This document shows positions 43,437 through 58,060 of a DNA stretch of 64,000 nucleotides, in pieces. The stretch covers positions 28,962,170 to 29,026,169 of the forward strand of contig OZ007581.1 of assembly GCA_963931925.1 (NCBI GenBank). Direction: 5' to 3'. How positions within the stretch are numbered: position 1 is the stretch's first letter; the number at the start of each line of letters is the position of its first letter. The notes beneath the pieces are model-generated. The model was not told the DNA's origin and searched no databases. It was given only the letters and a program-made list of their open reading frames with translations. The translations under genes and the position numbers were made by a program. Source of the stretch: Onchidella celtica (taxonomy: Eukaryota > Mollusca > Gastropoda > Systellommatophora > Onchidiidae).

Positions 43437-43750
43437 AAGGCTTTTGTTACTTGTACGTCCGTATCCCAAGCGTTTTGCCCTAGGGGTCCGAACGTATGCG
43501 TACCCATCCCTAACTCCGCCCTTATCCTCAACCCTAAATCTTATCGAAACTCTAACCCTGTCCCCTACCCTTTCAACCAAAAAAAAAAAAAAACAGGAGG
43601 AAAACAAAAAGAAAATCTGAAAGAATAATTAATTAAGGCTGTAGTTAGGAGTATTTCGGGAGCTCTTTAGCTCTGTAGCCATAAAATACTTCAAAATACG
43701 TACCCCTAGCCCAAAAAACTTGGGGGACGTACGTACTTGTAACAACATTC
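43437..43750 (+). mobile_element. M1 inverted-repeat element, copy F
   Basis: A near-complete copy: AAGGCTTTTGTTACTTGTACG at the left, telomere-like core at 43506-43580, A15, TAATTAATTAAGGCTG, and CTTGGGGGACGTACGTACTT then GTAACAACATTC at the right. Terminal repeats pair over ~50 bp. Frames running through it (43362-43628, 43404-43620, 43629-43865) are shadows of the repeat; similar peptides appear at other M1 copies for that reason. Confidence 0.92.
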
Positions 43751-44096
43751 TTATTACAAATAATTGAATAGATAATGAGAGGATCTTTCTTTTTTGGCAA
43801 GTTTGTGAACAATTTAAAAGTAACAGAGGCAATTTTGAAGACAATGAATTCAGTTTCTTTGCCATAAACCGAACAGTCTTATATCTGAAAGTTTTGATTT
43901 CAGTCGCAATTTTTTGTTTTCAATAACATTTTTTTCTCCCCTTTTATAGAATTGCTGTACAACTCGGATGGAAGACCGTGAGGTTGTTTGTGAGGTCTAT
44001 CTGAATGGCGTCAGATTTCATAATAATTGATTTATATTAGCTGGTTAGTGTCGTCTTTGGAGAGTTCGGTTTCTCTTTCAAGACAATTGGCTCAAT
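43751..44096. other. No recognisable feature
   Basis: AT-rich unassigned stretch. Confidence 0.5.
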
Positions 44097-44240
44097 GGAT
44101 CAAACCTGTCTTACCTCGATTTTAGCTTTATATGTGGGTTATGGAGCTTAATGGGCCCTCGCTTACTGGCAAGACTGAAACAAATGTGTCTCGTTAGTTG
44201 TTGTTTCAGAAGAAGTTCAAGTTTGAATTAAAAACCGATG
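44097..44240 (+). repeat. Dispersed repeat R2, copy 3
   Basis: CCTGTCTTACCTCGATTTTAG, CTTACTGGCAAGACTGAAAC, TGTCTCGTTAGTTG and GAAGAAGTTCAAGTTTGA match the R2 words in the same order. Confidence 0.5.
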
Positions 44241-45067
44241 GATAACTGACTTACTCAGTGCTGTACTGGGTTTATGGTACTATAACTTGAAGTAAAAGAA
44301 GTGTGGTAATTTTTGGGTGCAAATGGGTTTCCGATATAAGTTTTCTTGGAAGTTAATAGTTTTCGCAATTTCTCATAAAAGTCAGGCTCATGTCTGCCTT
44401 GAAGGTACCATCTTCAAAATGCTTTCCGAGAGTAAAATTGAGGGCAGAAACCCCTCGGTCTGGTTGACAAATGCATACATAATGTGCCCATGCACGAAAA
44501 CAGACATGCAAACATTTTAAGTGCCAAAAGTGCCCACTTCTTTTCAACACTAAACATTCAGTTATCCAGTTGTGGAAAAGGTTTTAAAAAAAAATAAATA
44601 ATACATAACAAAGCAGTTTGCACAGACAAAACAAACTGGCAAATGAGAACGACTTCAGGCGACAATCTGCCACTTGCCAGTTTACCTACCATGCTATAAC
44701 GTGGCTTAAAGTGGTAAAACAAACAAAGGAAGTACACAACATACCAAAATATACAATGGCAGATGGCCGTGCAATCAGGAACACCCTCTTTAGATATCAA
44801 ATAGCGAGAAAAGGATGATGTGATCACTGTAAAAGGCCTACATGTGTCACACAGTTCATTCATTTTTCTGGGGGTTTTTTCCCTACCAAATTCAATTTAC
44901 AGTGAAGTTTTGCAACGCTACAGGCAGTTTGCATCTTAAACAGTATTGCGCTAAAGTTATCCCTGGCTATTGTAATCACTTTCTTTAAGTTTCCATGACA
45001 GACACATGAAGATACAGACTACCAATACAGTAATACTGTATATTATGAAGTGTCAAGAAAAGGAATT
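44241..45067. other. No recognisable feature
   Basis: Unassigned. Opposing frames (44558-44863 minus, 44618-44818 plus) show no domain. Confidence 0.5.
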
Positions 45068-45230
45068 GGGCCAGGCATTTCGATCGGCCAATTAGTTGGA
45101 TGGTGACGTACAGACATTGAGTTTCAATGAGATGCAACTAGTTGGCTGCGCCAGGTCTCACTGCAACTCAACATCGTGACGTCATCATCAAACTAGCTGG
45201 CCAATCAAAATCGGCTACTATATGCCCAGG
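45068..45230. mobile_element. Imperfect foldback (MITE-like), arms ~75 bp
   Basis: Left arm GGCCAGGCATTTCGATC-GGCCAATTAGTTGGATGGTGACGT... is mirrored by the right arm, whose complement has GGCATATAGTAGCCGATT, TTGGCCAGCTAGTTTGATG and ATGACGTCACGATGTTGAGTT. The arms almost meet at the centre (about 45143). It looks like a small foldback transposon or MITE; no target duplication was identified. Confidence 0.7.
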
Positions 45231-46064
45231 AAAAAAAGGGGAAACGATTACAAGATAGACAGACAGAAGGATAATTCTCCGGCGGAACGCTCAACCAATT
45301 AGTTTTCCAATTATTCTCTCTGTCAATAATGTAAATAAATAAGTAAATAATATAAATATAAATAAATAAATGCATACTTAAATAAACTAATAAATAAATA
45401 GAGCGCATCGTTAATTAAATACAGCAATATAATAAGGAGGTTTGTGATTCATGACAGATTCCCCTGTGATTTTCCCCTTGATGATAAAATTGAAAAAGAG
45501 TTCGTTAATTAAAACTGAACACATCACTAGGAAATCTTTCTTCGTCACTTTTTTTTCCTGTGGAATATAACATTCGCGCTCATAAGCGGAAACTGAAATG
45601 GAATAAAACATTGAAAAAAAATAATGTCGCAAAGACCTTTCTGCAAAGCGTTTTTTTCCCCTTTATTCTTTCTCATCCTTATCGTCTTTCGTTTCGCAGG
45701 TTTGCCTTCTCGGTTCCACCATGTACCGTTGTTGTACATCCCTCTTAGTTTGTTTACTCCCCCGCTTTCTCACCCCATCCTACCGAATGTGTGTGCTCGA
45801 CAAAATCCTTCACTCATTCTCACTTTCCTCAGGTTTCATTCATCTGCATGCAGCCCTTACCAGAAGAGGTTTCGGCCGACCCTTCCCCTCCCTCACCAGC
45901 CCTCTCCAGTGTCCTCGCTTCATTTACACAAAAGTGGTTAGAAAACATCTCGAGTCGGCACAGGTTTGGATGTCAGACCTTTCATGTCCTTCTGTGATAA
46001 AAGCTGGCTTGATTTCTTCAATCACTTCCTGACATTTCTTTGCAAGCACTTCACATTAGGTATG
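45231..46064. other. Unassigned, AAAT-rich at left
   Basis: (AAAT/AATA)n words lie at about 45330-45400. Three frames overlap at 45560-46032; none shows a domain, and their T/C-rich composition suggests chance. Confidence 0.45.
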
Positions 46065-46067
<3 letters not shown>

Positions 46068-46129
<62 letters not shown>

Positions 46130-46130
46130 C
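46068..46130. repeat. (CT)n(CA)n microsatellite
   Basis: Clean CT run passing into CA at about 46107. Confidence 0.98.
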
Positions 46131-46193
46131 AAATATACACATGAACACATACATAATCTCTATTTCTTTCCCAAACATAGGTTCTTTCTTAGT

Positions 46194-46260
46194 TAGTGGT
46201 TCTCAACCCTTTCCAGACAAATCGCCCATTTACGTTCCAAATTTACTTCCACACTTTTCG
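46194..46260 (+). mobile_element. hAT-like terminal fragment
   Basis: TAGTGGTTCTCAACCCTTTCC matches the hAT end at 35327 (CAGTGGTTCTCAAC) except for its first base. The matching right end was not found downstream, so it is a fragment or a decayed copy. Confidence 0.5.
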
Positions 46261-46704
46261 CTGTTGGTATGACTGTTCGAGTCAAGGCAAAAATACGCAG
46301 TCTTTCAAAGAGTGACCCAAGGGGTCACAAAGAGGTCTAGCCTTCTTTTATTTCTGCTCGTGCTCAAACTTTACGAGATAAGATGAACAGAACCCCTCGC
46401 GCTGAGAAGAAATGGTTAAAACTTTGTCAATTTCTTTGCCTTGTTTTAGCTTTCTATTTACTCTGTCCCTATTTCTCTTAAAACATTTCTGCATTTCAAT
46501 CCATACAAATTTTTAGATCTACAGGGGTCATTGCGTTATTTGAGAAATTACCTCTGTAATAATTGTCATTCTCATGGGGTTATTATCTACCAACGTTGCG
46601 TCTGCACCAGTGACTCAAAAAAAAAAGTGAGCAATAATATCAGAAGAAAAAACATTGAAATTACATTCTAAATGCCATATAATATATTTGATTAAGGTCG
46701 ATAA
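46261..46704. other. No recognisable feature
   Basis: Unassigned stretch. Confidence 0.5.
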
Positions 46705-46925
46705 GTAACAACAAGAACATCAAAAACAGCAGCAGCAACAGCAACAACAAGGAGCAGCAACAACAACAATAACAACACAACAAGAACAAGAACAACAACA
46801 CAACAACAGCAACAACAAAAACAGCAGCAGCAGCAACAACAACAGCAACAACAACAACACAACAACAGCAACAACAACACAACAACAGAAACAACAAAAA
46901 CAGCAGCAGCAGCAACAACAACACA
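46705..46925. repeat. (AAC/AGC)n trinucleotide array
   Basis: CAA, CAG and AAC triplets over ~220 bp. Minus-strand L/C/V-only frames are artefacts. Confidence 0.96.
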
Positions 46926-48245
46926 CTAGACGACAAAAACAACAAAAGACACCACTGCCGTACGTCACCATGAAACGCAGGATTTTCTATCCAGCGGATG
47001 ACCTTGCCCGATCAGACATTTTCCCTTCTACAATTATGTACTTTTTGTCGGGATATTTCCAGCCCACTGAGCTCACTTCTATATCCTCTTTCTCGCCATT
47101 GACATCACGTGACTCCATGTCAGAGTAACGAAAGATAAAAAATGGAACAAAAAATAAAAAAGGCAGGATCAACAGCTCGACCCCCCCCCCCCCACACACA
47201 CACACACAAACACACACCTCCCCAAATCTGGCCCAAGCGCAAGGAATCTCCACTCGTTTACGGGCAATTTAGGCCGATTTTCGGAGATTTGTGATCCCCA
47301 CGATTTTTATACCCCAGATTTTCCCAGATCGGCGAGCTGAAAATGGTATTTACCAAAGAACTATTTGGCCACTTTTTATGAGTCTGCGAGCTCGGCCCCC
47401 GCGCCATCTGACCGGAGAGTGAATCGAGGGGAACGATTTTTGTCGAGGGTTTACTACCATGTGTGTAGAGGACATCAATACATTGTGTGAGTTCAATATG
47501 TTCAGGAGCACCACGGCCATGTTCCACATCGCACTCTGGACTGTTCAGACGGCTTCTCTTTATCTAACATTGTCTACTTTTCAGACATTTAATGACTTTC
47601 TAATTTAGACATCATAATACTATACTACCCAATGTAAGTTTCAGGATACGAGAAAAGTTCTATACGCAGAAATAAATACAGTATCAAAATTACTTTGTAC
47701 ATATTATTCCGAAATTCTACGGTAAGGACCTTCAGTACGTGTCAATTCAACCCCTTCCCCCTCCACACACACATACCCTCCTCCCCCAAGTAAAATGTCT
47801 GAAATATAGTCAATAATATGTATGATTTGACATACTGTCTTCTTTTAAAAACCCTAGGAGCCTGATTCTGCTCATCAAAATTGTATCTAATTGCAATTCA
47901 GTATTAATCAAGGCGACCCTCTCCACACCCCCACACCCCCCCACCCAAACCCCCTCAAAAAATGTCTGTCAAGTTCTGATTCAAATCTGTCTACAGTCAC
48001 GAGTCTGATTTAGGCAGTCTGGAACAGGAACAGACATTGTGAATATGTCGATCAAATACTAAATAGCCATTCATTTCAATAACGCTAGACGCCCACCACA
48101 TTTAGAGCAAATAGAAAGAAGGAGGTGAATTGTTAAATTCAAAAATTTTCTATAATGAAAGAAAGATCAACTTTAAATGTAGAAAAGAAGCGCCTAATTC
48201 TGAAAACGACAGACATACAAAAGTAGACAGGGTGGCGTATAGACA
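46926..48245. other. Unassigned, with C-runs
   Basis: C14 then (CA)n at about 47180-47215; C-rich patches at 47755-47790 and 47920-47960. Two minus-strand frames of 88-89 codons (46987-47253, 47258-47527) lack domains. No gene is supported. Confidence 0.45.
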
Positions 48246-49938
<1,693 letters not shown>

Positions 49939-49977
49939 ACTAAAAAAAAAAAAAAAAGACTTCTTGGAAAGGGGAGG

Positions 49978-50268
<291 letters not shown>

Positions 50269-50860
50269 GGGGCCAAGTTCAGTCTCTGTTTACCAGATAC
50301 TCAGCACACTACAAGAGGTTTGGCTAAACAGCATTAAACAGAGGCATGACAGTTTACAGAAATCGCCAACATAGAAAAAGGCATTTAACAAGCAAAACTG
50401 GAAATTGATTACCGAACAGAGATGAAGGCAGTGGGTGGCGAGGTGGAAAACGTGCAGGTAACAAAATTCGTAACATTTACAAGGCTCAGCCTAACATGCT
50501 GCGATCTGACGAGTTTAAAAAAAGATAACCATTGCCCTCGTCGTTCTCTCGGGTTACGAAACATCCAAAAGAAAGGTGGGCAAGAACACGAGAAGCGCAC
50601 GAGTTTGTGACTTGATATTAATGTACGTGCATTTTTACAGCTCACGCCCTGTCAGTTAGCATAGTTCACGAGCCGTTCCTGGCGCCGAGGGGTACGTCTG
50701 TGAGGGTCATGTTGTAGTTCTCAGATTTGTTTTATCGTTGTGGGAAGATTCAAGAATCTGTTCGTTGTCTGCGTCCAGCTGCTTGGGATGTTCAGTACAG
50801 CTTTTCAGAACTAGATCTTTAGTCTATGTTGCCTACATTGTTTGTTGCGTGAAATCACAT
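50269..50860. other. No recognisable feature
   Basis: Unassigned. Opposing frames at 50409-50645 cancel each other. Confidence 0.5.
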
Positions 50861-50864
50861 ACCA

Positions 50865-51130
50865 GGCAGCCAGACAGAAAATCGAAGGACCGTCGAGACA
50901 GACAGATAGATATTGGATATATCAGTAGAAAGGTAGGCGAACAGACAGACAGGCAGAACGACGGGGGGGGGGGCGGACTTTATGACAAATAGCTAGAAAG
51001 ATAGACAGAGAGACAGACAGACGGACGGATAGACGGACGAATGGATGAATGTATATATGGATAGATGGATGGATCGATAATTGGACGGATGGATGCATGG
51101 ATGGATAAATGGCTGGGTGGATAAATAAGT
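50865..51130. repeat. Mixed GACA/GGAT tetranucleotide array
   Basis: GACA and GATA words, G-run at 50964-50974, then GGAC and GGAT words to 51125. Confidence 0.92.
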
Positions 51131-51591
51131 AAACATCCATTATTTCTCTCCCAGGGAATCTTCATGGCATTCTAAATTTACAAATTTAAGAGCCATCTCC
51201 GTATCCACCAATAATGGCCTGCTGTATTTCAAACACAGTGAAACAATTATAGTTTTAACAAAGAATGCTCACTTTGACCGATAATGTAAAACGAAGCAGA
51301 AACAGTACATCCAGTCTGAGATTCAACACGCAGCGTGCGAGATTAAAATTCACTTTAAGAAAACCCATGAAACTTTCTCACAGATACAGAGTTATCGTGT
51401 TATCTAAGAATGAAAGATAACTTCACTGTTATGGGCTTTCTGACAGTTTTCAAATCAAGATTGTTGTAGATAGGACTGGAGAAACATGCATGGCGAATGT
51501 CAAAACATGCAAAATGTGTGCTGGGGATTTTTCCATGCACGACAGGACGGATTGCTTGTCTTAAGATCTTGAACATGAAACGACGCATAAA

Positions 51592-51592
<1 letters not shown>
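51131..51592. other. No recognisable feature
   Basis: AT-rich unassigned stretch. Confidence 0.5.
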
Positions 51593-51641
<49 letters not shown>

Positions 51642-51656
51642 GGGGGGGGGAGAGAT
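51593..51656. repeat. (GA)n with G-run
   Basis: GA array ending in a G-run at 51640-51650. Confidence 0.96.
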
Positions 51657-51714
51657 ATCTTCTTTCCATCCTTCTACTCTGCCACCGTCCGCTCCACTCC
51701 CTTAAAGTTAAAGT

Positions 51715-52126
<412 letters not shown>

Positions 52127-52360
52127 CGTGACTTTAGTTCTTGGTTGTTCCAACACCACTTTCTCCAGGTTAAACGTTTGCGGTTTTAGTGTTATGACAA
52201 AGAGTTAGAATAAATCGGAACTGTGAAACAGCTTGATGAATGCCACACCACGCATTTTAAAGAAAAGTGTTAAGGTGCATTTGTTATACCTCTTCTATAT
52301 ACTAAAAGATCTCCAGTCTTTCAGGCAATACAGATAGAACAAACAAGAACTCAGGTCGCG
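52127..52360 (+). mobile_element. M2 inverted-repeat element, copy 3
   Basis: Ends GTGACTTTAGTTCTTGGTTG and AACAAACAAGAACTCAGGTC pair as inverted repeats. Internal words: AATAAATCGGAACTGTGAAAC, CGCATTTTAAAGAA, TTTGTTATACCTCTTCTATA, AAAAGATCTCCAG. This copy shows that the terminal repeat extends ~8 bp beyond AGTTCTTG. Confidence 0.88.
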
Positions 52361-52750
52361 ACTTCCAGAGGTTTGACCACTGTCGGATCAAGAACTGTTT
52401 CGTTTTTTGTTTTTGTTTTTTTGACCCCTCGTCTTATCCTCCCAGAAAGTGCTGTGAGGCATCGAAACCTCGTCATTTTTTTTCCCTTCCAAAATCCGTG
52501 CTGTGGAGTTGCCAATTTATAGCTCCCAGCCGCCCTGGAACCATGCGAGGAAAGACATAAAAAAGTAGAGAGAATAAATAAACATCTTAGTTTATTACAT
52601 TGAACACGGATCTATTGTATTACAGTGCAGCAGCATGAAAGGAATTTCTTCTAAGCCAGGGATTTTCATCCCTTTTTTTTTTCTTTGTTTCACAATCCCT
52701 TTACAAGCTCTGAAAGTTCGATTCCTCACTCGTTTCAACTAAATAATTAT
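52361..52750. other. No recognisable feature
   Basis: Unassigned stretch with T-runs. Confidence 0.5.
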
Positions 52751-52756
52751 CTCTCC

Positions 52757-53055
<299 letters not shown>

Positions 53056-53133
53056 CTCACACACACAGAGACAGATAAAGACGGAGAGGGACAGACAGAT
53101 AGATAGACAAGACAGAGAGAGAGAGAGACAGAA

Positions 53134-53175
<42 letters not shown>
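53056..53175. repeat. GACA words and (GA)n
   Basis: GACA-like words to 53115, then (GA)n at 53135-53172. It joins the CTAT array through a (CA)n step. Confidence 0.95.
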
Positions 53176-53176
<1 letters not shown>

Positions 53177-53699
53177 GAAGAAGACGACGAAGAAAGAGAG
53201 ATGAATAATAAGATGCTGAGAAACATCAACTAATATGACTGTGTCCGTACTTGAACCCCAAAACCCGTTCTCGCCCCCCCCCCACCCCGCCACGTCCACA
53301 CCCACAAGCCCCCTTCCTCTTTCCAAAAATCCTTTGCAAAGTCTGGGATCGCGACCACCAGGTGCCAACACGCCCCCTGTCCTAAACCACAGAATGATTT
53401 TAATCTGCAGCTCCTTGACTGGCGGAGACAGTCGGACGCGTGAACGGGAATTAGATAATGATAGATAACATTTTCTATTTTAATAGTTCATACCTGCGTC
53501 TTTGTTAACTACACCCGATTGTTTACGAGTTTTTCATAAAAATTCCTTATGGCATCCTTGACCTGAAAAGAGATTTTGAACAAGCCCGTTGTGGAGAAAA
53601 TGTATGAGTTTGATCTGAAAAATATTTTTAAAATGTCTATTCTAAAAAGCAAAAAAATTAAGATTTCGGACAGAGACAAAGAGAACCATTCAATGGCAG
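53176..53699. other. No recognisable feature
   Basis: Unassigned. C-run near 53275-53283. Confidence 0.5.
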
Positions 53700-53895
53700 A
53701 TAGACGGACAGGTTGTTAGATTTCTATCTCAGACCACAGATAGATATACTGATAGACTGACAGAAAGACAGACAGAGAGACAGACGGACTGATAAATAGA
53801 CCGACCGGCCGATCGGCAGGCAGGTAGGCATGCAGGCAGACAGACAGATAGATGAATAGAGAGATAGCCAGACAGATAGATAAGCAGGCAGATAA

Positions 53896-53994
<99 letters not shown>
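53700..53994. repeat. Mixed GACA/GGCA then (GATA)n
   Basis: Irregular tetranucleotides to 53890, then pure (GATA)n at 53895-53993. Confidence 0.97.
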
Positions 53995-54622
53995 TTCGTT
54001 TAAAAAAAACACCTGTGTTTTAACACGCATAAAAAATAAATATACCGAAAGACACACGGGTAGTCCTCAGACAAAATAAATGAAACAATGAGTGAAACGA
54101 GACATATACATCATCATAACTCTCGCATACAAATCACAACAGCGAGGGCAAACACGCCAAGAACATCGCTAATGCAATGGAATGTGACTCTTGTTTAGGA
54201 ATAGTACGGAATTCCAAAAAAATTCCTCTCTCTCTCTCTCTCTTGGGTGTTTTTACATTAAAACATCAGAAATGAGATAACGACAATAATAATATAATAG
54301 CTTAAGAAAACTCAAAGCAATACGTGAGCACTTCAGCTCCGGTTTCGAGTCTCCTTAGCTTCGCGACCTTTTTGAAAGTTTTTGATCTACACTTGAGATC
54401 CCCAGCGATCCCCCCTCCCCCCCCCCCCCCTTCCAAACACACAATTCTTTACAAAAGAAAAAAAAACACCTTCCATCCACACTTTACCCCCCCCCCCCCC
54501 CACACACACACAACCGTGAAAAGCCCAAAACGGACCCTAATATGCCGAGGGGCCATTAAACTGAAACTCACCTTACCCCCTTCCCCAAACTTGGCTAATT
54601 CGCGCTCTCTCTCTCTTTCTCT

Positions 54623-54659
<37 letters not shown>

Positions 54660-54660
54660 G
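53995..54660. repeat. Low-complexity patches in unassigned sequence
   Basis: (CT)n at 54226-54243, C-runs at 54418-54430 and 54486-54500, (CT)n(CA)n at 54605-54658. The remaining sequence is unassigned; the frame 54324-54665 is P/H/S/L-rich and not convincing. Confidence 0.7.
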
Positions 54661-55320
54661 AGTGAGAATTTAAAAAAACCAAGAAAAAAAAACACACACC
54701 CACACACACAAAACACAGACACCATTATAAGATACTATGGGATATCAAACTATGGCAAGGTGCCCATAACTGAACCCTAACCTACGACACCACAACATGC
54801 CTTCGCCACTCAGCATCAGATCTGAAAAACCTTGCACTGTAGGGAACACCAAGCCACAAACAGACAAAATGCCACTGGTTTTCAAACAATTAAAAAAAAA
54901 AACAACTTCAATACTTTTCCTCCTTTCTTCCAACTCGCGGCATGTTCCTGATTAGGATGGATAATGAATGCTGGAAAAGAGAGAGAGAGAGGGGGGAAAA
55001 AAACCGTTCCAAAAGGATCGGGTTTTATGTAGTTCAAAGAAGAAAAAAAAATCGCTGAATGGCTAATGTCTGAGCCACTAACGAGGGCTGTTGGACGTAA
55101 ATTAGGGGGAAGAAGATCACCAGGTATGTCGAGGGTTATAATTGTCAGTGTCTGCAGGTTGAAGAGAAGGGATTAAGGAAAAAAATAGTCGTCTGTGTGT
55201 TATCAACATGTACTATTCAACCCCGTAGGCCAAAATGAAATGTCGACATGGTGTTTCTGATTAAATCCGTGTAGAGAGGCAAGGGTTAAAACTGTTCGAG
55301 ACGTTCGAAGTAGCTGAAAA
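54661..55320. other. No recognisable feature
   Basis: Unassigned stretch before a SINE; (GA)n at 54979-54993. Confidence 0.5.
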
Positions 55321-55731
55321 GGGGACATGCTGGTCTAGAGGCAAGGTGCTTCCCTCTCATGCCGAAGGTACCGGGTTCGATTCCCGGACATGATGCACGT
55401 TGAATTTTTTTTGGGGGGGGTGGGGGGTGGGGGTGGGTTCTTGTGAAAGATTATACGGTTAAGTAGGATCGAGTACCTAATCTTCTCAGGACAAAAAACT
55501 CGGGAGGGCCCGTGTGCACGTTGTGCGTGTTAAAGATATTTTGGCAGTTGGAAGTCGAGAAGAGCAAGACGAACAAGGCCCCTGCCCGGGCAAATTTCTA
55601 AAAAAAAAAAAAAACAACAAACCCCTAGCACAAAAACACACAGAAACAAGAAGAAGAAACATAAAAACAAGAAACGTGAGGTGTAAATGCCTAGCGCAGC
55701 AGCGGAACCCACTGAAATAAAGAGCTAAAAC
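55321..55731 (+). mobile_element. tRNA-derived SINE, family S copy 7
   Basis: Plus-strand full copy: A box TGGTCTAGAGG (55331-55341), B box GGTTCGATTCC (55374-55384), G-runs at 55413-55435 where other copies have poly-G/C, body with CCCGTGTGCACG, GTTAAAGAT, TGGCAGTTGGAAGTCGAGA and GCCCGGGCAAATTTC. An A-rich stretch follows, and the tail ends GAAATAAAGAGCTAAAAC. Shared tail words in copies 2, 4, 5 and 7 define the 3' end. The frame 55514-55720 is inside the SINE and not a gene. Confidence 0.92.
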
Positions 55732-56345
55732 TAGGAAACAGCCGACAATCCAATTTCTTATCGCAGATATTTATGTCTCAATTTTCAGCCGCAACATTAA
55801 CTGCATATTGTTTAAGATACCTCGTACGTGACTGCCTGTCTATATCTATTTTTGTCTCAGCCGGTCTATAATAATTTACGACTCGTGTTTGATCTCAAAC
55901 TGACAGCGTATAAAAAACCTTCAGCCCTGGAAATTTACTCCAATATACATTCCCATGAATATTTAGTCTACTTAGATCACTTGAACGCATGTAAACTCGT
56001 TTGTTATAAGTAAACTTAATTACTGCACTTCAGCCTTTCCTTTTAGCGGTACACGAATATTCTAAACAGAGCACTCGCTTGACATTCCGGCAATGCGGAA
56101 AGTAGACAGACTCTGTAATTAAAGACAGGAACATCACTTTAGTTATAGTTTTCTTTATAACAACAAACTGCTAATTGGCTCAGCTGTGTGAGTGAGTGAG
56201 TGAGTTGGGAATCGGTTAAAAAAAAGGTGTACATAAGCAATTTTAGGTCGTAAATGAGACGAAAATTATCTGTTCTCATTAGGGCGCAAGAGGCTGTCCT
56301 GTGGAGCGGCTCCACGACGAACATGTGTATTATTGTATGTCGTAG
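55732..56345. other. No recognisable feature
   Basis: Unassigned. (GTGA)n of ~16 bp near 56188-56203. Confidence 0.5.
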
Positions 56346-56475
56346 TTTAAGGCTGGGTATGGAGGAGGCACGTCGATATGATAACGGCCTTATTGTGCTA
56401 GGGGGAAGCAAGGCGGTACACAGAATATAGCAGAACGACAGGACAGAAGGAAACCTTACCACACGTGTCCACCAA
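56346..56475 (+). repeat. Dispersed repeat R1, copy 4
   Basis: GGCACGTCGATATGATAACGG, TTGTGCTAGGGGGAAGCAAGG, AGAATATAGCAGAACGACAG and ACCACACGTGTCCACCAACC follow in the R1 order. Confidence 0.78.
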
Positions 56476-56837
56476 CCACTAGCATTATGATAATGTCGTA
56501 GACGGTCTTAATCAAAGCAAGCTCATTTCAAGCAGTTACTTAATCATAATTCAGCTTCAGATAAGATTTCCTTAGTACACATAATGTGTTAAGTTCAATC
56601 CATTTCAACATTATTACAACATTAATTGATTGAAGCATCCCCCCCCCCTCCCCCCAAGAAACACAACTTTTTCCTCAACTCTCATTTTCCTGTTCATTTC
56701 CCACTTTTCATCCTCTCGCAAAAAAAAAATTCAAATACAAGAGAGCATATTTCAAGAGAGCATATTTTTTTTCAACCTGATCAAGGTCCACTGTGTCTAG
56801 GAACTCGCGTAGTTTATGAAGTCCATAGCGTACCGAA
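56476..56837. other. No recognisable feature
   Basis: C-run near 56639-56656; otherwise AT-rich and unassigned. Confidence 0.5.
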
Positions 56838-56970
56838 TCAAGTCTGTCTTCCCTCGGTTTTGTGAGCTTTGCAATTACACGGAACATCGCCCACTAGTGA
56901 GACTGAAACAAGACAGTCTCGCTAATTTACTCAAAGGAAGTTCAACTCTGAGTCAAGAACAGACACAAAA
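56838..56970 (+). repeat. Dispersed repeat R2, copy 4
   Basis: CAAGTCTGTCTTCCCTCGG, TTGTGAGCTTTGCAATTACAC, GGAACATCGCCCACTAG, GAGACTGAAACAAGACAG and AAGGAAGTTCAACTCTGAG. This is the copy with most R2 words. Confidence 0.5.
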
Positions 56971-57319
56971 ACAGACTTGACTCAGTGCCTATACCAGCCT
57001 AGTTTTAAAAGAAAAAAAAAAACTCTAATTATCCTTTTCAAAAGTGGGGGTTTGAAAAGTACATTTAAAAAAGAAGAAAAGATACCCTCGATGTTTCCTC
57101 GAAAAACAAAACAAAGCAAAAGCAATCTATCGTGAACTGAACGGCTGCCATCTCAGCACAACAAATACTTTATGTATCATTATTGCCTCTTAAGTCATAC
57201 TATAGTACCGAGGAGTGTCAGAGTGGATAGGCTTAGCAAGGGTATTTAGTAAAGGATTAAATGAAGCCACCAATTGGTACTCCCTTTTACACCCAGACGT
57301 TCATAAACAAGATGAAAGA

Positions 57320-57320
<1 letters not shown>
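56971..57320. other. No recognisable feature
   Basis: AT-rich unassigned stretch. Confidence 0.5.

Positions 57321-57321
<1 letters not shown>

Positions 57322-57397
<76 letters not shown>
57322..57397. repeat. (GA)n microsatellite
   Basis: About 75 bp of near-pure GA. Confidence 0.98.
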
Positions 57398-57399
<2 letters not shown>

Positions 57400-57639
57400 G
57401 AAAAGTCACTTAGAAGAACAAGTTGCTCCGCCCAGGAGTGAAAAGCTCAGCCATAGATCAGGATAAACTATGGAGTCCCGAACGGGTCTAAAAGACGATA
57501 ACGGTAGATTGATTGGGTAAAAGTTAATGAGACGATGTCTCTGACCTCACCGGGAGTAGTCTGTGTTCACAAAGCGGCATGAGCACAGTGATTACGTTGT
57601 CTGTGAGGAGGGAGTCAATTGTTTTTTTGTCTTTTATTT

Positions 57640-58060
57640 AAAAGGAGATGGGTGGGGTAGCAGTAGTGTGGGTGTGCCATGAGAGAAAGTAGAAGGTTAA
57701 CGGGGGGGGGGGGGTGGGGGGATGAGGCCATGGGAATGATGTGGATGTACAGGGATGAGTTGAGGGATGGGTAGATAAGGGTGTAGGAATAGGGTAGATG
57801 TGAGACAGGAAAGAGCGGGGGGGGGGGATGAGAAAGGGGATGGGTGGATGAGATCATGGTAATCGGGTGGATGTGAAAATATAGGAAAGCTGGACGAGAG
57901 GGGTGGGATAGGAGAGGGGTGGATAAGGGATATGGAAATGGGGTAGATGAGACTTAGGAATGAGGGGATGCGTTGGAAGATCACGTGGATGAGGGAGGAT
58001 GGGGATGGGGTGGATTTGGGGTGTAAGTGCCATGTATGGGTGGAAGGGGGTAGGATTCGG
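57640..58060. repeat. G-rich GGATG/GGTGGATG degenerate repeat
   Basis: Words GGGATG, GGTGGATGAG, GGGGTGGAT recur irregularly; G-runs at 57702-57720 and 57819-57828. The 127-codon minus frame (P/S/H-rich) is an artefact. Confidence 0.85.
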
